Shown one piece after another: positions 42,205-53,354 of a stretch of DNA of 64,000 bases. The stretch covers positions 744,001 through 808,000 of the forward strand of contig OZ025651.1 in assembly GCA_964019335.1 (NCBI GenBank), in the 5' to 3' direction. This DNA comes from Diplonema japonicum. Taxonomy: Eukaryota > Euglenozoa > Diplonemea > Diplonemida > Diplonemidae. The first letter of the stretch is position 1. The number at the start of each line of letters is the position of its first letter. A program made the translations under genes and the position numbers. The notes beneath the pieces were generated by a model that saw only the letters and a program-made list of their open reading frames with translations, did no database searches and had not been told where the DNA came from.

Positions 42205-42654
42205 TGGGGTAAAAAAGAGGGGGGGAGAGTGGAGATGGGGAAAAAGTTATACTGTAAAATCTCTTTCTTTTTTTTTTTCAACACCCCAAAAAAAAAAGGG
42301 AACACAGTTTTGCATTCTTTTTCCGGGGGGGGGGGGGGGGGGGGGCAATCTGGGAAAGGGGAAAGAAAATGAGAGAGCTCCGAGAGAAGAGAAAAAAAAA
42401 AAAAGACAGCTACACTCAAAGTAAAAGCCAAAACCTGGCTTTTCTGAATCCGAGTAAAGCAAAAAAAAAAAAGAAAAAAACCCCGCACAACTAAAAAAAG
42501 GTCATTCTTTCTTTCTTCTTCTTCTTCTTTTTTTTTTTTTTTTTTTTTTTTTAGTAGATTGTTGGCTTGAGACACCAGACTTCAAAAAAACAAACAAACA
42601 AAAAATATTATACAAAAAAGGGAAACATTTCCTTTTCATTTAAAAAAAAAAAAA
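42205..42654. other. Intergenic; no gene seen
   Basis: Homopolymers only, including a G run at about 42326-42345 and a T run at about 42529-42552. TTTTTTAG at about 42546-42553 is a plausible trans-splice acceptor. Confidence 0.6.
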
Positions 42655-44287
42655 ATGACGCAATACCAGCAACACCCCGTAGCGAACACAGTGGACGGTT
42701 CCTCAGACGAGTCGTGCGGCCCCAGCACACCGCCAATGTCGACTTACAGCGACAGTGAAAAAGGAGACACCGGCCTTGGAGGATCATGGTGCCCAAGGTA
42801 CTCCCAGACAGGCAAGAGCGGAGAAATAACAGTAGTCACCCCATGGTACCCGTACGGTGCTGATAAAGGGTCTCTGTGGCTTGGTCAGGAGGTCGATGAC
42901 TTCGTGACATTCATGAAGCTTGACAAATCTGAACGAGCTGCCTTATCTGGCTCCCGGAGGATCATACAAGACATTGTCAAATCCATTTGGGCCGACGCCA
43001 CTGTAAAGGAATCAGGCCCGCAGGCATTGGGCACAGCGCTACCAGGATCAGCGGTCTTCCTGGTGGTGGAGCTTTGCGAAGGAGGGTCTGATAATTTCAT
43101 GTACTTTAAAGAGCTTCTTCTAGCAAGGGGTTACACCATCGAGGCTGAGTCCCCCAATACTATCACTCTGTCCGGTAACGGTGTTGCTACCCAACTTACA
43201 GTTTTGTTTGAAGACTTTGAACTATCGGGGACGGCTCGTAAGGAGGTCCACCAGCTTCGTAAGATACTGTCGTTGGTGCCGAGTGCGGCGAAGATCGCGA
43301 AGGTGATCGAGACAGTTTTGCTGCAAATGAAATACACCAACCCGCTTTTAGGAGGTGTTTCACCCCAAGCGCTGTTGGTCATGTGCATCGTTGCCTGCAG
43401 GGCCTGCCCCAACCCGAACGACCTCGGGGCTTGCCTGAAGTTCTTCTTCCAGTTTTACTCGAACTTTGATTTCTCCTCCGTGACGCTCACACCGTTTGTT
43501 CAGTCGGTTGTTCCTAGAATTCTCGTGGAAGGTCACCAAGGGTGCCAGGTGTCTATCATCGGAACCGATACGCTGGGGTGCAACCTTGCCCTTGATTGCT
43601 TCAGAATGCCGCAGATAAAGGCACACTTTTTGGTATGTTTTTTTTTTTTTTTTTTTTGGAGGGAGGGGAACTGTTTTTTTAGGCGATCCTGTCACATACT
43701 GCAGGTTCCCTTCAAAGACATCTTTTTCTTCTTCTTGTCCTTGTCCTTGGATCTTCTTCGCCACCACACAGCGTGTGCTTGAGCATGTCGTTCTCGTGTT
43801 GTCATTCGGGCAAAGTACGCCCGAAGCATTGAGTAAGATCCATCAAGGTGGCATAGGCCTCTTGCACGGTTCGAAGACGTGGTCCTTCGGGTGGTCGTAT
43901 CTCTCTCATTATGACAGCAAGCAACGCATTTATCATAATGATCGAGATCGGGCAACCTCGTAGAATCTCGTTGATAGTCTCCAACTCCCTGCGAACCCCT
44001 GTCGCATTTCTAGACCTTTTTTTTTTGAGGCCGTCGTGCATGCCCCTGAGTGCCCTCAAGATGTTAACGGGAAAAAAAAGGGGATAGGAAAAAAAAAAAA
44101 AAAAAAAAAAAAAAAACAGTATTCTGCGATGGCGTTGAAGAAATGGGACGGCAGCCAGCCTGTTGCAGCGGGGCACAAGAAGGGATACAAAGGTCGGACG
44201 CCCCTGTCTCTCATTGTTCCTCTGCAGCCGTTGTGGGCTCGGGCAGAGGCTGCGCTCGGGTCGGGTGTCGTGAGAAAGTTTCAGTAA
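42655..44287 (+). CDS. Trf4-like nucleotidyltransferase homologue, catalytic aspartates apparently lost
   Basis: Exon 1 (42655-43632, 326 residues) follows the noncanonical poly(A)/uridylyl-transferase layout: TPWYPYGADKGSLWLGQEVD, a nucleotidyltransferase-like segment, then a central domain (LLQMKYTNPLLGGVSPQALL, DLGACLKFFFQFYSNFDF) and the C-terminal NLALDCFRMPQIKAHF. Where active enzymes have GS...SDID, this reads LGTALPGSAVFLVVELC, so both metal-binding aspartates seem missing. The intron 43633-43771 (139 nt) joins to RVLEHVVLVLSFGQSTPEAL from 43772. The 3' end is uncertain: a GTAAG donor at 43833 or a GTACG at 43815 could splice to an exon starting 44120 after a poly-A tract. The frame YSAMALKKWDGSQPVA...KFQ to 44287 does not join in phase from either. 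Confidence 0.6.
43681..43722 (+). repeat. Shared intronic motif, copy in nucleotidyltransferase intron
   Basis: AGGCGATCCTGTCACATACT then GCAGGTTCCCTTCAAAGACA, between two T-rich tracts of an intron. Counterpart of 36853-36892 with one length difference. Confidence 0.7.
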
Positions 44288-44843
44288 AAAAAAAAAAAAA
44301 GAAAAAAAAAAAAAAAAAAAAAAAAAAAACTTTGTTTTCTGGTTTGGTTCATTCTGGTTTTTTTTACCTCCCTAAAAGACACACGCCCACCTCTGTGTGC
44401 GTTCAATGCAATATCCCCTCCCCCCTCTAAAGTCCACACATATGCTGCCCTCTTTTTTCACTTTTTTCCCTCCCGTTCTTTTTTTTTTCCAATCCATATT
44501 TCTTTTTGAATATCTTTTCTTTTTTTTTTCTTCTTCTCTCTTTTTCTTTTCCTCTCCCCTCCCAGTGGGTGTTCCTGAAGAAGGGGGTAAGGATGAATCC
44601 GTGTTTTTCTTTTTCTTTTTACCTTTTCCTGATTAATTCCCTCCCCAATGTTAATTATTCCCACACACTGAAGAAGAGTTAGGGGGAAGCGGTGGTATGA
44701 GAAAGTGTTTGTGGAGGAACAAAAAAAAAAGATACTTAGATCTCGACCACGTTAGTTTTTATTTTTTGTGCTTCACTTGGCTCCCCAGCCTGTCACTTAC
44801 CAATTAAAGCTAGGTGCAGTATGGGCGTGTCAACCCGAGGAGG

Positions 44844-44880
<37 letters not shown>

Positions 44881-45028
44881 GTGGTTTGCTAGTTTTTTTT
44901 GTCTTGTTCCTTCTCTTTCTTATTCTCCTGCCGTCGGTCTCTCTTTGTCTTCTTCTTTCTTTTTTTTATTCTTTTTCACGGTTCCCTCCTTCCTTCTGGC
45001 TTCTTCGGGCCTTCACTGGGCGGGGTTG

Positions 45029-45080
<52 letters not shown>

Positions 45081-45834
45081 TTTTAAAGCTCTCTTCTTCT
45101 TTTCTCTTCTTCCGCATAATAAGGAAGATGGAAAAGGAGAAGGGGTCTTTTCAAAGAGAGGGAAAAAAAAAAATGCAAACGAGTATTTAAAAAAAAAAAG
45201 GAGGAAGAAAACAAAAAAAAGAACAGAAGGGGGTGGAGAGATAACAGCTGAAAAGAAAAAAAAAGTGTGTAGCGGTGGTGAGTGGACAAAAAAAAAAAGA
45301 ACATTCCCTCCTTTTTTTTCCCCATATTTACACAAAGGCCCGTCACCCCCCCCCCCCCCCCCCGCTGTTCCACAAAAGTACGTTCTTTCAGAATAAGGAG
45401 GAGATGGAAGGAATGCAGTCTTAAAAAAACTCCCCCCACTTTGTGTTCAATATCTTAAATTAAATTTCACCCCCCCCCCCCCGTCTCGTTCTTTTCCCCC
45501 TTTTTTTTTTAGCTCCATAATGGAGGGGTTCTACAACCCCCGGGAGTATTCGTGTGAAGAAAAAAAACTTGTGCCAAATAAAAAAAAAAGAAAAAGAAAA
45601 ATTCGAGTCAGGGCATGCAGGTTTGAGTTTAGTGAATAGCAAGCTGTAGGGCTTTTTTTTTTTTTTTTTTTTTTTTACTTTTTTTTTCTTTTTTAAATGG
45701 GCGGGAGTTGCTAAATTTATTCCCTTTTTTGGGACGAAAGCAATGCTCCAGAAGGGGAGTATAAATAGATAGCCGCCTCCCCCCACCCACCCACCCAAGG
45801 GCGGCCCTCCATGAGGGGGTGTGTCCTGCACCTT

Positions 45835-45886
<52 letters not shown>

Positions 45887-46867
45887 GTAGTACCATTTTG
45901 ATTAAAACAAGATGATTTTTTGTTTTCTCTTAAGTGGCACCACGTACGACTTTGACTGCTTCTTTTTTTCTGTTTTTTTTTTCTTTCTTTCTTTTTTCCC
46001 CTCGCCCGTATTTTATATTTAATGTGGTTTAATCCTGTGTGACGAGTATTTACAAAATCTCTCAATCCCCTCCCCTCTCCCCATTTGCAAATGAGGAAAG
46101 GAAAAAAAAAAAAAAAAAAAAAAAAAAAACGTCCACCTCCCCAAAGAAGGGAAAGAATTATTTGTAGGCGCCATTATCTGGCGTCTTTTTTTTTTTTTTT
46201 TTTTTTTTTTATTTATTGTGTTTCGTCACTCACAAGGTCAAGAATGGTTAAGACGTAATTTCTTTTCATGCTGAGGGCTCCTTGTATTCACACTCTTTTC
46301 ATGAGTTAGACAAGAAAAACAAAACAAAACAAAAAGCAGGCTCCCGTGTGAGTGACGAAAAATGACAAAGGGGGAGAAAAGGGGAAATTTGGTCCCCTTT
46401 TTTTAACTCTTATTCTCCACTCAAAGGAGAAAAAAAAAAGAAGAAGAAGAAAAAGCAAGAGGAGAAAAACTGTTTTTTTTTATCTTCCATCTTTCCAACT
46501 CTTGTACAATTTCTCCATTCACGCTCTTGCATCTGCTTAAAGCTGCGTCATCCCTTCCCCCCCCCTTTTTTTCTTTCCTCCCCCCTCTCCCCCCTTTTTT
46601 GAAATCCGACGTTATAAGAAAAACTGTTTTTTTTTCTACTTTTCTTGATTCACTCTCATACCTTTCCTCTTCTCCCTCCCCCCTCTCCTTCCCCTTGCTT
46701 GCAAGCGTCTGTAAAAGCATTTTTTTTCCCTTCATATTCTTTTTTTTTTTTTTTTTTTACTTTTTACGAATCCCTCCCCCATCTCCCCTCAAAAAAAAAG
46801 GTGGGAAGTGGTGGTGTTGGAGGGGAGTGGGTGGGTCGGGGGGGGTACGGGGAGGGCCTCCCCTTGA
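44288..46867. other. Long intergenic stretch; no gene seen
   Basis: About 2.6 kb of A, T and C runs (for example T runs at about 45033-45078 and 45838-45884, A run at about 46101-46129). Candidate frames are low complexity only. No RNA gene recognised. Confidence 0.55.
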
Positions 46868-49800
46868 ATGCCCAGACAATCAGAGCAGAGGCAACTACGA
46901 TGCTTTTCCTGCAGCAGGCTCATCGAGGATCCGATAATAGAGGACGGGGGCAAGGTATACCACACCAAATGCATCGCAGAGAAAAAAGGAGAGATCTGCG
47001 GCGGCTGTTCGCAACCACTAATGGAAGAATGCTTCGTGGCACTAGGCAAACGATGGCACGGCCACTGCTTTAAATGTAAAAAATGCGGACTAAAACTATC
47101 TGAAGAAGTTTCGAACCCACGCGACAGGGACGGTGTGTACAAGGCCGCATGGAAGCAGTCTTGGTTGTCATCCTACAAAGGAGATCGCCCGCGAATGATG
47201 AAAGAGATACCTTTCTCCGTTTCGGGTTCTGACCCATACCACCCCGGGTGTCTCCCCATCACAAACCGAAGATTTTCAGTACCGATACCCGCTATTCAAG
47301 TGCCAAGCCCGACTAGCAATGCTGGCTCCCCAACTGTATCACCCATCCCAACACCTCATTCTCCTCATGTATCGCGTGGGGACTCAACAAATGTTCGGCC
47401 GGTTCAAAAGCGACAGAAGTCGCCTCTGCCGCAGTACCCGAACCCAGTCGAAAACGTCTCGACGGCAACAATGCCCAGCGTTGTGGAACTAGACGGTGCG
47501 ATATGGAGCATTTCACCAGGGTCGAACCTCGCAATATGCCAGCAAGACGCAACTCAACGTGCGAAGGTCAAGATGGCCGGATGGCCCGAAATCAAAAAAG
47601 AAGCAAATCTACTAAAACTAGCAGCCGGTGCTGGTGTGCTCGAGGTTATCGGTAAAATACTAACACGGAACAACAAAGCCCTGCTCCTCACTGCTTGGAA
47701 AGCCGGCGGCGATGTTTTTTCAAAAACAGCGGACACCGCCGGGCAAGGTCTCGACGAGCCCTTCGCGAAAAACATCTTTTCGAAGCTGATGAAAGCGCTG
47801 CTTCGCTGCAGAAAGCATGGCCTCGCACACCGCGACGTCACACTTGAAAACATCATCCTCGGAACCGTCAAAGGCCCCTCATATCTACACGGGTTCAAAC
47901 TCTCACGACGGTACCAAGACGAAGAGAAGGCTACTGATGTTGTCGGTGGCCCCATACACGTTTCACCAGAAGCACTGAAATTTTTAAACGGCGACACAGA
48001 CGGGTACGACCCCTTCACAGCTGACATGTGGGCTGCTGGAGTGTGCTTACATCAAATGCTATCCGGCCGCGATCCTCGATGGGTTCGAAAAATGCCCGTC
48101 GGGCTCACTCCAGGTCTCGGAGGATTCGGCACCGTCCCACCAGACAAACCACTTCAAAAATACATCAAAGCAGTCGAAGCTGGCTCAGGAGGGGTACCGA
48201 GAACGGTTTCAAACGACGCAAAAAACCTGCTTTCGTGGATATTAACCACAGATCCGATGAAAAGACCGACCCCGACGGAGGCCTTGTCGCACCCGTGGCT
48301 GGCATCGCTTTCTATAAAACCAACAGAGGGACGGAGGTTGGTAAAGCTTTCTGATAATACGTCGTTGCTTCTAGTGGTTCTCTCCGCTGCGGTGTCGATA
48401 CAAGTGAACAACAGAATCATGTCGCTGAGCTCCGCGTTCACGGCGTCCGCGCTGCTTATCGCGTCTGTTCGAACGATAGTCGGAAACCCTTTGAGGAATT
48501 CAACAGATTCATCTTACAAGCAAACCTACACAACGGCCGCAATGGCGGTGTTGGTGATAGAGGCGAACAAACTGTACATTGCTGATGATGAAACGACGTC
48601 ATCAGCCACAACATCATTGGAATGGTCGCCTTCCAACATCGATCACCACAACGACGACGATGATGAGACTGTTCCAAACACTGGGAGACTGTTGGAAACA
48701 CCGTTATCAAGCAGGGTGAACAGGGAGTCGCGGTCCAGATCGTTACTAGGGATCCGGCGGGAATCGCTCCCCATCAACATACAAAAGCGAATGCGAGGCT
48801 GGACAAAGGCGGAAACGAAACGACTACCTGAAGGATTCCACACTGAAATCGCTGAAGAGCTCCTCGCTCCCAGAAAAACCCCGCGCGTCCGCCGCCCGGT
48901 AGAATCCGTCGACGACGTCAACCCGTTACAACCCGGAACGTTTAGAAAACGAATGGGATCAACGGTGCGCATTAAGAGAAACAGAAGAGCACCGTCTCAC
49001 TCCCTGATCAGACCCGGGCAGGCAGGATCGCCAAAGACACCAAGGACAGCCTCCGCACAAGATTTCGGTGAAGCGTTTATCACGGAGGACGAAGAGCTTG
49101 TCCCATTGCAGCGGTCGAAAACAGATGGGATCCTCCTTGGCGAGCCACCTCCTATCCGAACACCCACCACCCCGAAGCCTCAAGGCGGTTCTCCTGTACG
49201 AACCTTCCCCAATGGTGTTGAAACTGTAACGCCTGTGAATACCAACAACAACAGTACAAGCACGGCCGCATCGACTGTAGGATCGCCGAAGTCAGTGATG
49301 GCGTCGTCTCCTAAAAGAAGCGCGCCTGTGAAGTTGAGGACAAAGGCGCGAAAAGGGTCCAGGGAGATCGTCAAGAAGGACGAAGAGCTTCCCCCCCCCC
49401 CCGACACCGACGGGTCCGCCGACAAAACCCCAGAAGAAAAACCCATTAAGAAAGGACTTCGGCGAATGCAATCCGGCCACGGACCCCATGGAATGCCCCT
49501 TCTCAGATTGGGACAACTTCCAAAAAGCGATTCCGGAGGGGGGTTGCTAACAGCACGGACAGGTATGTCCACTGCACGGAGCGACCGTACCCGTGCTTCG
49601 TCTGCTGCTACTAATAAATCGAAAAAAAGAGGGTCTGGTTCACCCCCGAAGAGATCTAAATCGGGTAACATGACGCCTTCTCCGTTTGGTTATCACTCTG
49701 CGCACCTTCGGTCTGAAATGAATAGGTCTCTTGATAGGCCACCGCCTGCTTTAGATGGGCTCTTGCGGGATGTGGCACGCGCACAGCCTCATAGGTCGTC

Positions 49801-49906
49801 GGCGTCGTCAGCTGCACCCGCTCCCAACCACTCCCCACCTTCGTCTCCGAAAAGAAAAGGTACCGCAGCTCTGTACGAGGCTGTGTTTGGAGGGTCGTCT
49901 TTTTAA
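46868..49906 (+). CDS. LIM-domain protein with degenerate kinase domain
   Basis: 1012 residues, intronless. The N-terminus has zinc-binding spacing C12-x2-C15-x16-H32-x2-C35 and then C44-x2-C47-x16-H64-x2-C67-x2-C70-x2-C73, with the LIM hallmark WHGHCFKCKKC. A kinase-like domain covers about 210-490: the glycine loop is poor, HRDVTLENIIL (HRD at 321-323) is intact, but DFG is replaced by LHGFKLSRR. SPEAL, TADMWAAGVCLHQMLSGRDP and DPMKRPTPTEALSHPWL follow. Catalytic competence is doubtful without the metal-binding aspartate. Residues 500-560 are hydrophobic or amphipathic. The C-terminal 400 residues are Ser/Pro/Lys-rich and probably disordered, with many basic SPK-like sites. This is not animal LIMK architecture. 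A regulatory or scaffolding role is inference. Confidence 0.78.
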   Translation: MPRQSEQRQLRCFSCSRLIEDPIIEDGGKVYHTKCIAEKKGEICGGCSQPLMEECFVALGKRWHGHCFKCKKCGLKLSEEVSNPRDRDGVYKAAWKQSWLSSYKGDRPRMMKEIPFSVSGSDPYHPGCLPITNRRFSVPIPAIQVPSPTSNAGSPTVSPIPTPHSPHVSRGDSTNVRPVQKRQKSPLPQYPNPVENVSTATMPSVVELDGAIWSISPGSNLAICQQDATQRAKVKMAGWPEIKKEANLLKLAAGAGVLEVIGKILTRNNKALLLTAWKAGGDVFSKTADTAGQGLDEPFAKNIFSKLMKALLRCRKHGLAHRDVTLENIILGTVKGPSYLHGFKLSRRYQDEEKATDVVGGPIHVSPEALKFLNGDTDGYDPFTADMWAAGVCLHQMLSGRDPRWVRKMPVGLTPGLGGFGTVPPDKPLQKYIKAVEAGSGGVPRTVSNDAKNLLSWILTTDPMKRPTPTEALSHPWLASLSIKPTEGRRLVKLSDNTSLLLVVLSAAVSIQVNNRIMSLSSAFTASALLIASVRTIVGNPLRNSTDSSYKQTYTTAAMAVLVIEANKLYIADDETTSSATTSLEWSPSNIDHHNDDDDETVPNTGRLLETPLSSRVNRESRSRSLLGIRRESLPINIQKRMRGWTKAETKRLPEGFHTEIAEELLAPRKTPRVRRPVESVDDVNPLQPGTFRKRMGSTVRIKRNRRAPSHSLIRPGQAGSPKTPRTASAQDFGEAFITEDEELVPLQRSKTDGILLGEPPPIRTPTTPKPQGGSPVRTFPNGVETVTPVNTNNNSTSTAASTVGSPKSVMASSPKRSAPVKLRTKARKGSREIVKKDEELPPPPDTDGSADKTPEEKPIKKGLRRMQSGHGPHGMPLLRLGQLPKSDSGGGLLTARTGMSTARSDRTRASSAATNKSKKRGSGSPPKRSKSGNMTPSPFGYHSAHLRSEMNRSLDRPPPALDGLLRDVARAQPHRSSASSAAPAPNHSPPSSPKRKGTAALYEAVFGGSSF

Positions 49907-50725
49907 AAAGAAGGAAAAAAAAAAGAAAATTTGTTCAACAGAATATAAAAAAAAAAAGAAGAAAGAAAGAAAAAGAAGAAAAAAAAAGTAAAAATGTTGT
50001 CGCCTTTTTTTTTGAGAGATAGAGAGGGGAGGGGGGAATAAAAAAATTAAAAAAATAAAAAATTGGGGGAAACAAGGAAATGTGTTTTTTTTTCTCTTTT
50101 TGCTCCTTTTTCTAGTGAGTACCCTTCCTAGCCGCAACCAGATGTGAGGGTGAAAAAAAAGGGGGGGATAGAAGTCTGCGTATTGGGCGACCCAAGTTCT
50201 TTTGTGTAAATTTTTCTTTCTTTTTTTTTGATACAAAGTCAGGGGAGGGAAAGAAAAAATGAAAGAAAAAATCGGGGGGGGGGGGTATCGTGAAAGTAAA
50301 GAGGGGGAAAAGATTGAGTTGTTTTCCCTTAACCTCTTCCATTTTTTTTTTATCTACTACCCTTCTTATCTTCCTTCCCCCAGTTGAGAAAGGGGTCAAA
50401 AGAGGGGCAGCAGCCCTTTTTTAAAAAAGAAAAAATGTAGAAGAAAGGGGTTACAAGCAAGCAAAAAAAAAAAAAAAAAAAAAAAGAGGGGAGAAAAACA
50501 AAAGGAGAAAAAATAAAATAAAATAAAATTCCCGTCCCTTCCCTGTCCTTACCCTCTTCTGGTTTCTTTTTCTTTTCCTTCTTCTCTCTCCATATCTTTC
50601 TTTTTTTTTTTCTTCCGACTCTTCAAGCGGGTCAAGGTGAGAGGGAACTATGCCTTTTGCTCTCTTACGCCATTCAGCAGCACAACTGGCAATGGAGGAA
50701 GGTAAGGGGTGGCATGTAGCCTTTG

Positions 50726-50759
<34 letters not shown>

Positions 50760-51014
50760 CTTTCTAAAAAATTGCTTGTATGTTTCTTTCTTTTTCGTCG
50801 TTCTCTTCTCCCACTCACCTATGCCCCCCCCCCCCCCCCCCCACCCTTTGTTTAAGTTGTTTCTTTTCTCTGCGTTCTCTGAGTTTTTTTTTTCTTTCTT
50901 TGTTTCTTTTTTCTTTTCTTTTTTCTTTTGTAATATCGGGGAAACGAAGGTCAAAAAAAGGCGCGAGGGAGGGGGGAGGAAAAGAAAAAAAAGAAGAAGA
51001 AAATAAAAAAAAAA
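49907..51014. other. Intergenic; no gene seen
   Basis: Homopolymer-rich, with an AAAATA repeat at about 50508-50528, an A run at about 50726-50757 and a C run at about 50824-50842. No acceptable ORF. Confidence 0.6.
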
Positions 51015-53354
51015 ATGTTAAAAATTTTCAAAAAGAAACCCGGAGGGAAAGCTTCCCAAAACACGAACGGGGAAGCTCCAGGCACGCTGAAACCGTGCAA
51101 GATGGTGTTGGAGAGTGTGAGGGACCTACCTCAAGGCGGGGCATTTGGCGTGTGGCTATTGAGGAAAGGCTGCGAAAAAGAAGGGAAAAAAGAACTGTCC
51201 GTTTTCGTGTCAAAATGCGGAGACCAACACACCCGGAAGGAACCCGACGACGAAAAACACATTTACAACATATTAGCTAAGGAAGTCAGAGAGTGCCTCC
51301 TCCACCCTGCTGGCTTACGTGATCCCGCAGCATGCTCTGCCGACGCATTGACAAAACACAAGACACTTCGACACCCTTACGTTCTCCCGTACATCTCCGG
51401 CGGGTTAAACTCCTTAAACGAGGTGCAGATCATAACCGAGCCCTGCGTACCCCTACGCCACCGTCTGGACGAGAACTTGGTAACGTTCGACGAATTCTGC
51501 ATGGGGGTCACATCGATAGCAAACACACTGTTATGGCTTCATCAATGCAACCTGGCTTACAACAATGTAACCCTTGACGGAATCTTCATCACGAAAAACC
51601 CGACAAAATGGGTTCTAGGAGACTTCGCGTTTTGTTGCCCGCGAGACGCGGACGACCTCCTTCACCATTCGATGAAATACCAAAATCTCGTTGCTCCAGA
51701 AGACGTCTTCACCTATCAAGACACTGACCATTCTAAAAGAAGACGGTCGTGCGGAAAACCACAAGCTGACCTGTCATACCGTGATGTGTACGGCCTTGGG
51801 TGTGTCATCGACACTGTGTTGGCAAAGCTTGGAAAGGCCAGCACGCTTCGCGCAGAGGTTTTTTCAAGCGTTGTTGAAAAAGCTGATCCTGGAGTGGAAC
51901 CGTCGACCCCCGGTGTGAAATCTAAATCGTCTTGTGCTTCATTTGAGAGCCAGTTGGAAAACCGTGGTCTGGAAGCTCTTCTTGGAGAGGTGTCTGACGC
52001 CATAGAGTGGATCGACAAGGATAGCCTCCCGCCGTCTATTCCATTGGTCGCCCGTCTCCCGCAAACCGTCCGCGCGCTCGACACCTCCGAGGAAATGTTT
52101 CTCTGGGCGGTTGCCGCATTGCATCGTTCTCCTGTTCTCCGTCCGAATCTCTTACAATTGACAGAGGGACGGTTCATCTCCACGAATCCACTGGTTCGAA
52201 CCGTAACATTCTTAACAGAAGCGTCGTTGGGAGCCACGCCTCAAGAGAAGCAAGATGGGTACCAAGCTGTTCATGACTGTTTCGATACGTGCGACTATTC
52301 CACGATATCCGAAGTTCTCGTCCCGCTTTTGTGCAATCGAAGCACGTTTCTCGATCAGGAAGGCGACGAGGTGTACAGAAGAGTCCTGCTCCCCAAGAAA
52401 CCGCACGAAGCAACAACGAGCAACAACAACAACAACCTCGATTCCACCGTAATGTCGTCGCTTAACGGCACTGTTAGGTCGGAAGACATGAAGGGTTTTG
52501 AAATCGGGTCGCGCGTGCAGGCCTTCGGGTTAAAACGAACGTCCGAGCTAAACGGTCAGGTTGGGGTTGTAGCTGGTATCGATCCCTGTGAAGGGAGGAT
52601 TCTGGTCACATTTGATTCGTGCGAGCGAGCGATTCGCCCTGGTAACTTGTTGTCGCCGCAGACAACAGGCGGTGTGTTACTCCCTTTGGACTACCAGCTT
52701 ATTGTGGTTCCGTTTTTAAAGCAAGCGCTGCAGGACAAGCTTGATAACCCTATGAGGGTCGCGTTGCTGAAGCGTGCGAAGTATTTTCTCGGAACGTTTG
52801 ATCACGGTGGCTTGCTTGCAGATGTGTTGTCGTCCCTCCAAGATGAAAAGCAACGGGTTGGGCTGCGGGCGGCTGCTTGCAGCGCCGTACCGTCGCTGGT
52901 GAGGTCAAGCAACAATGTCCCGCAGAAGGCTGCCTCGTCGTTGCTTACATCGCTGCACAAGATTGTTCAAAACAAATCCGCACCTTCTGAGCTGCGTACC
53001 CCAGCAACAGCTTCCCTCATTCTGTCATGGGGGCATCTTGCTCCAGGGTTTGCCGTGTCCGCATTAACATCCGGTCTTCACGACCCCACACTGTCTCTGG
53101 GTACTTTGGACGCTATTTCAGAGGTTCTTCGCTCGGATGGCATCCCGCAGGAGGAGATTGCGGGGACGGTGGTGCCTCTCTTGTCGCCGTTGCTTTTGTC
53201 CCCGGATGCGGAGGTCAGACGGCACACACAGCAAGCGTTGAACTCGGCTTTCTCCGTTCTGGCGCAGACCACTGGAAACCGGTCTTTCCCTCCACCAAGA
53301 CCTCTTCCTACCGCTTCTTCTTTACTTGCAACTTTACCCAGGGCCGCACGCTGA
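51015..53354 (+). CDS. SCYL: SCY1-like pseudokinase with HEAT repeats
   Basis: SCY1-like proteins are catalytically inactive kinases that act in Golgi/ER and endosomal trafficking. 779 residues, intronless. The kinase-like domain spans about 25-390. The glycine loop is poor, HRD.K..N is replaced by LAYNNVTLDGIFI, and DFG by VLGDFAFCC. The phrase KHKTLRHPYVLPYISGGLN matches the family's 'LRHP.il.f' region. RSPVLRPNLLQL closes the fold. Residues of about 500-550 look like a small beta domain (FEIGSRVQAFGLKRTSELNG), resembling a KOW/CAP-Gly-like insertion unusual for the family; this is tentative. HEAT-type helices follow (YQLIVVPFLKQALQDKLDNP onward, to about 760). SCYL1 against SCYL3 is not resolved. 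Confidence 0.8.
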   Translation: MLKIFKKKPGGKASQNTNGEAPGTLKPCKMVLESVRDLPQGGAFGVWLLRKGCEKEGKKELSVFVSKCGDQHTRKEPDDEKHIYNILAKEVRECLLHPAGLRDPAACSADALTKHKTLRHPYVLPYISGGLNSLNEVQIITEPCVPLRHRLDENLVTFDEFCMGVTSIANTLLWLHQCNLAYNNVTLDGIFITKNPTKWVLGDFAFCCPRDADDLLHHSMKYQNLVAPEDVFTYQDTDHSKRRRSCGKPQADLSYRDVYGLGCVIDTVLAKLGKASTLRAEVFSSVVEKADPGVEPSTPGVKSKSSCASFESQLENRGLEALLGEVSDAIEWIDKDSLPPSIPLVARLPQTVRALDTSEEMFLWAVAALHRSPVLRPNLLQLTEGRFISTNPLVRTVTFLTEASLGATPQEKQDGYQAVHDCFDTCDYSTISEVLVPLLCNRSTFLDQEGDEVYRRVLLPKKPHEATTSNNNNNLDSTVMSSLNGTVRSEDMKGFEIGSRVQAFGLKRTSELNGQVGVVAGIDPCEGRILVTFDSCERAIRPGNLLSPQTTGGVLLPLDYQLIVVPFLKQALQDKLDNPMRVALLKRAKYFLGTFDHGGLLADVLSSLQDEKQRVGLRAAACSAVPSLVRSSNNVPQKAASSLLTSLHKIVQNKSAPSELRTPATASLILSWGHLAPGFAVSALTSGLHDPTLSLGTLDAISEVLRSDGIPQEEIAGTVVPLLSPLLLSPDAEVRRHTQQALNSAFSVLAQTTGNRSFPPPRPLPTASSLLATLPRAAR

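Noticed and set aside
44397-46735. Frames of 80-160 residues before the LIM gene
   Set aside because: Low-complexity Phe/Lys/Pro sequence only.
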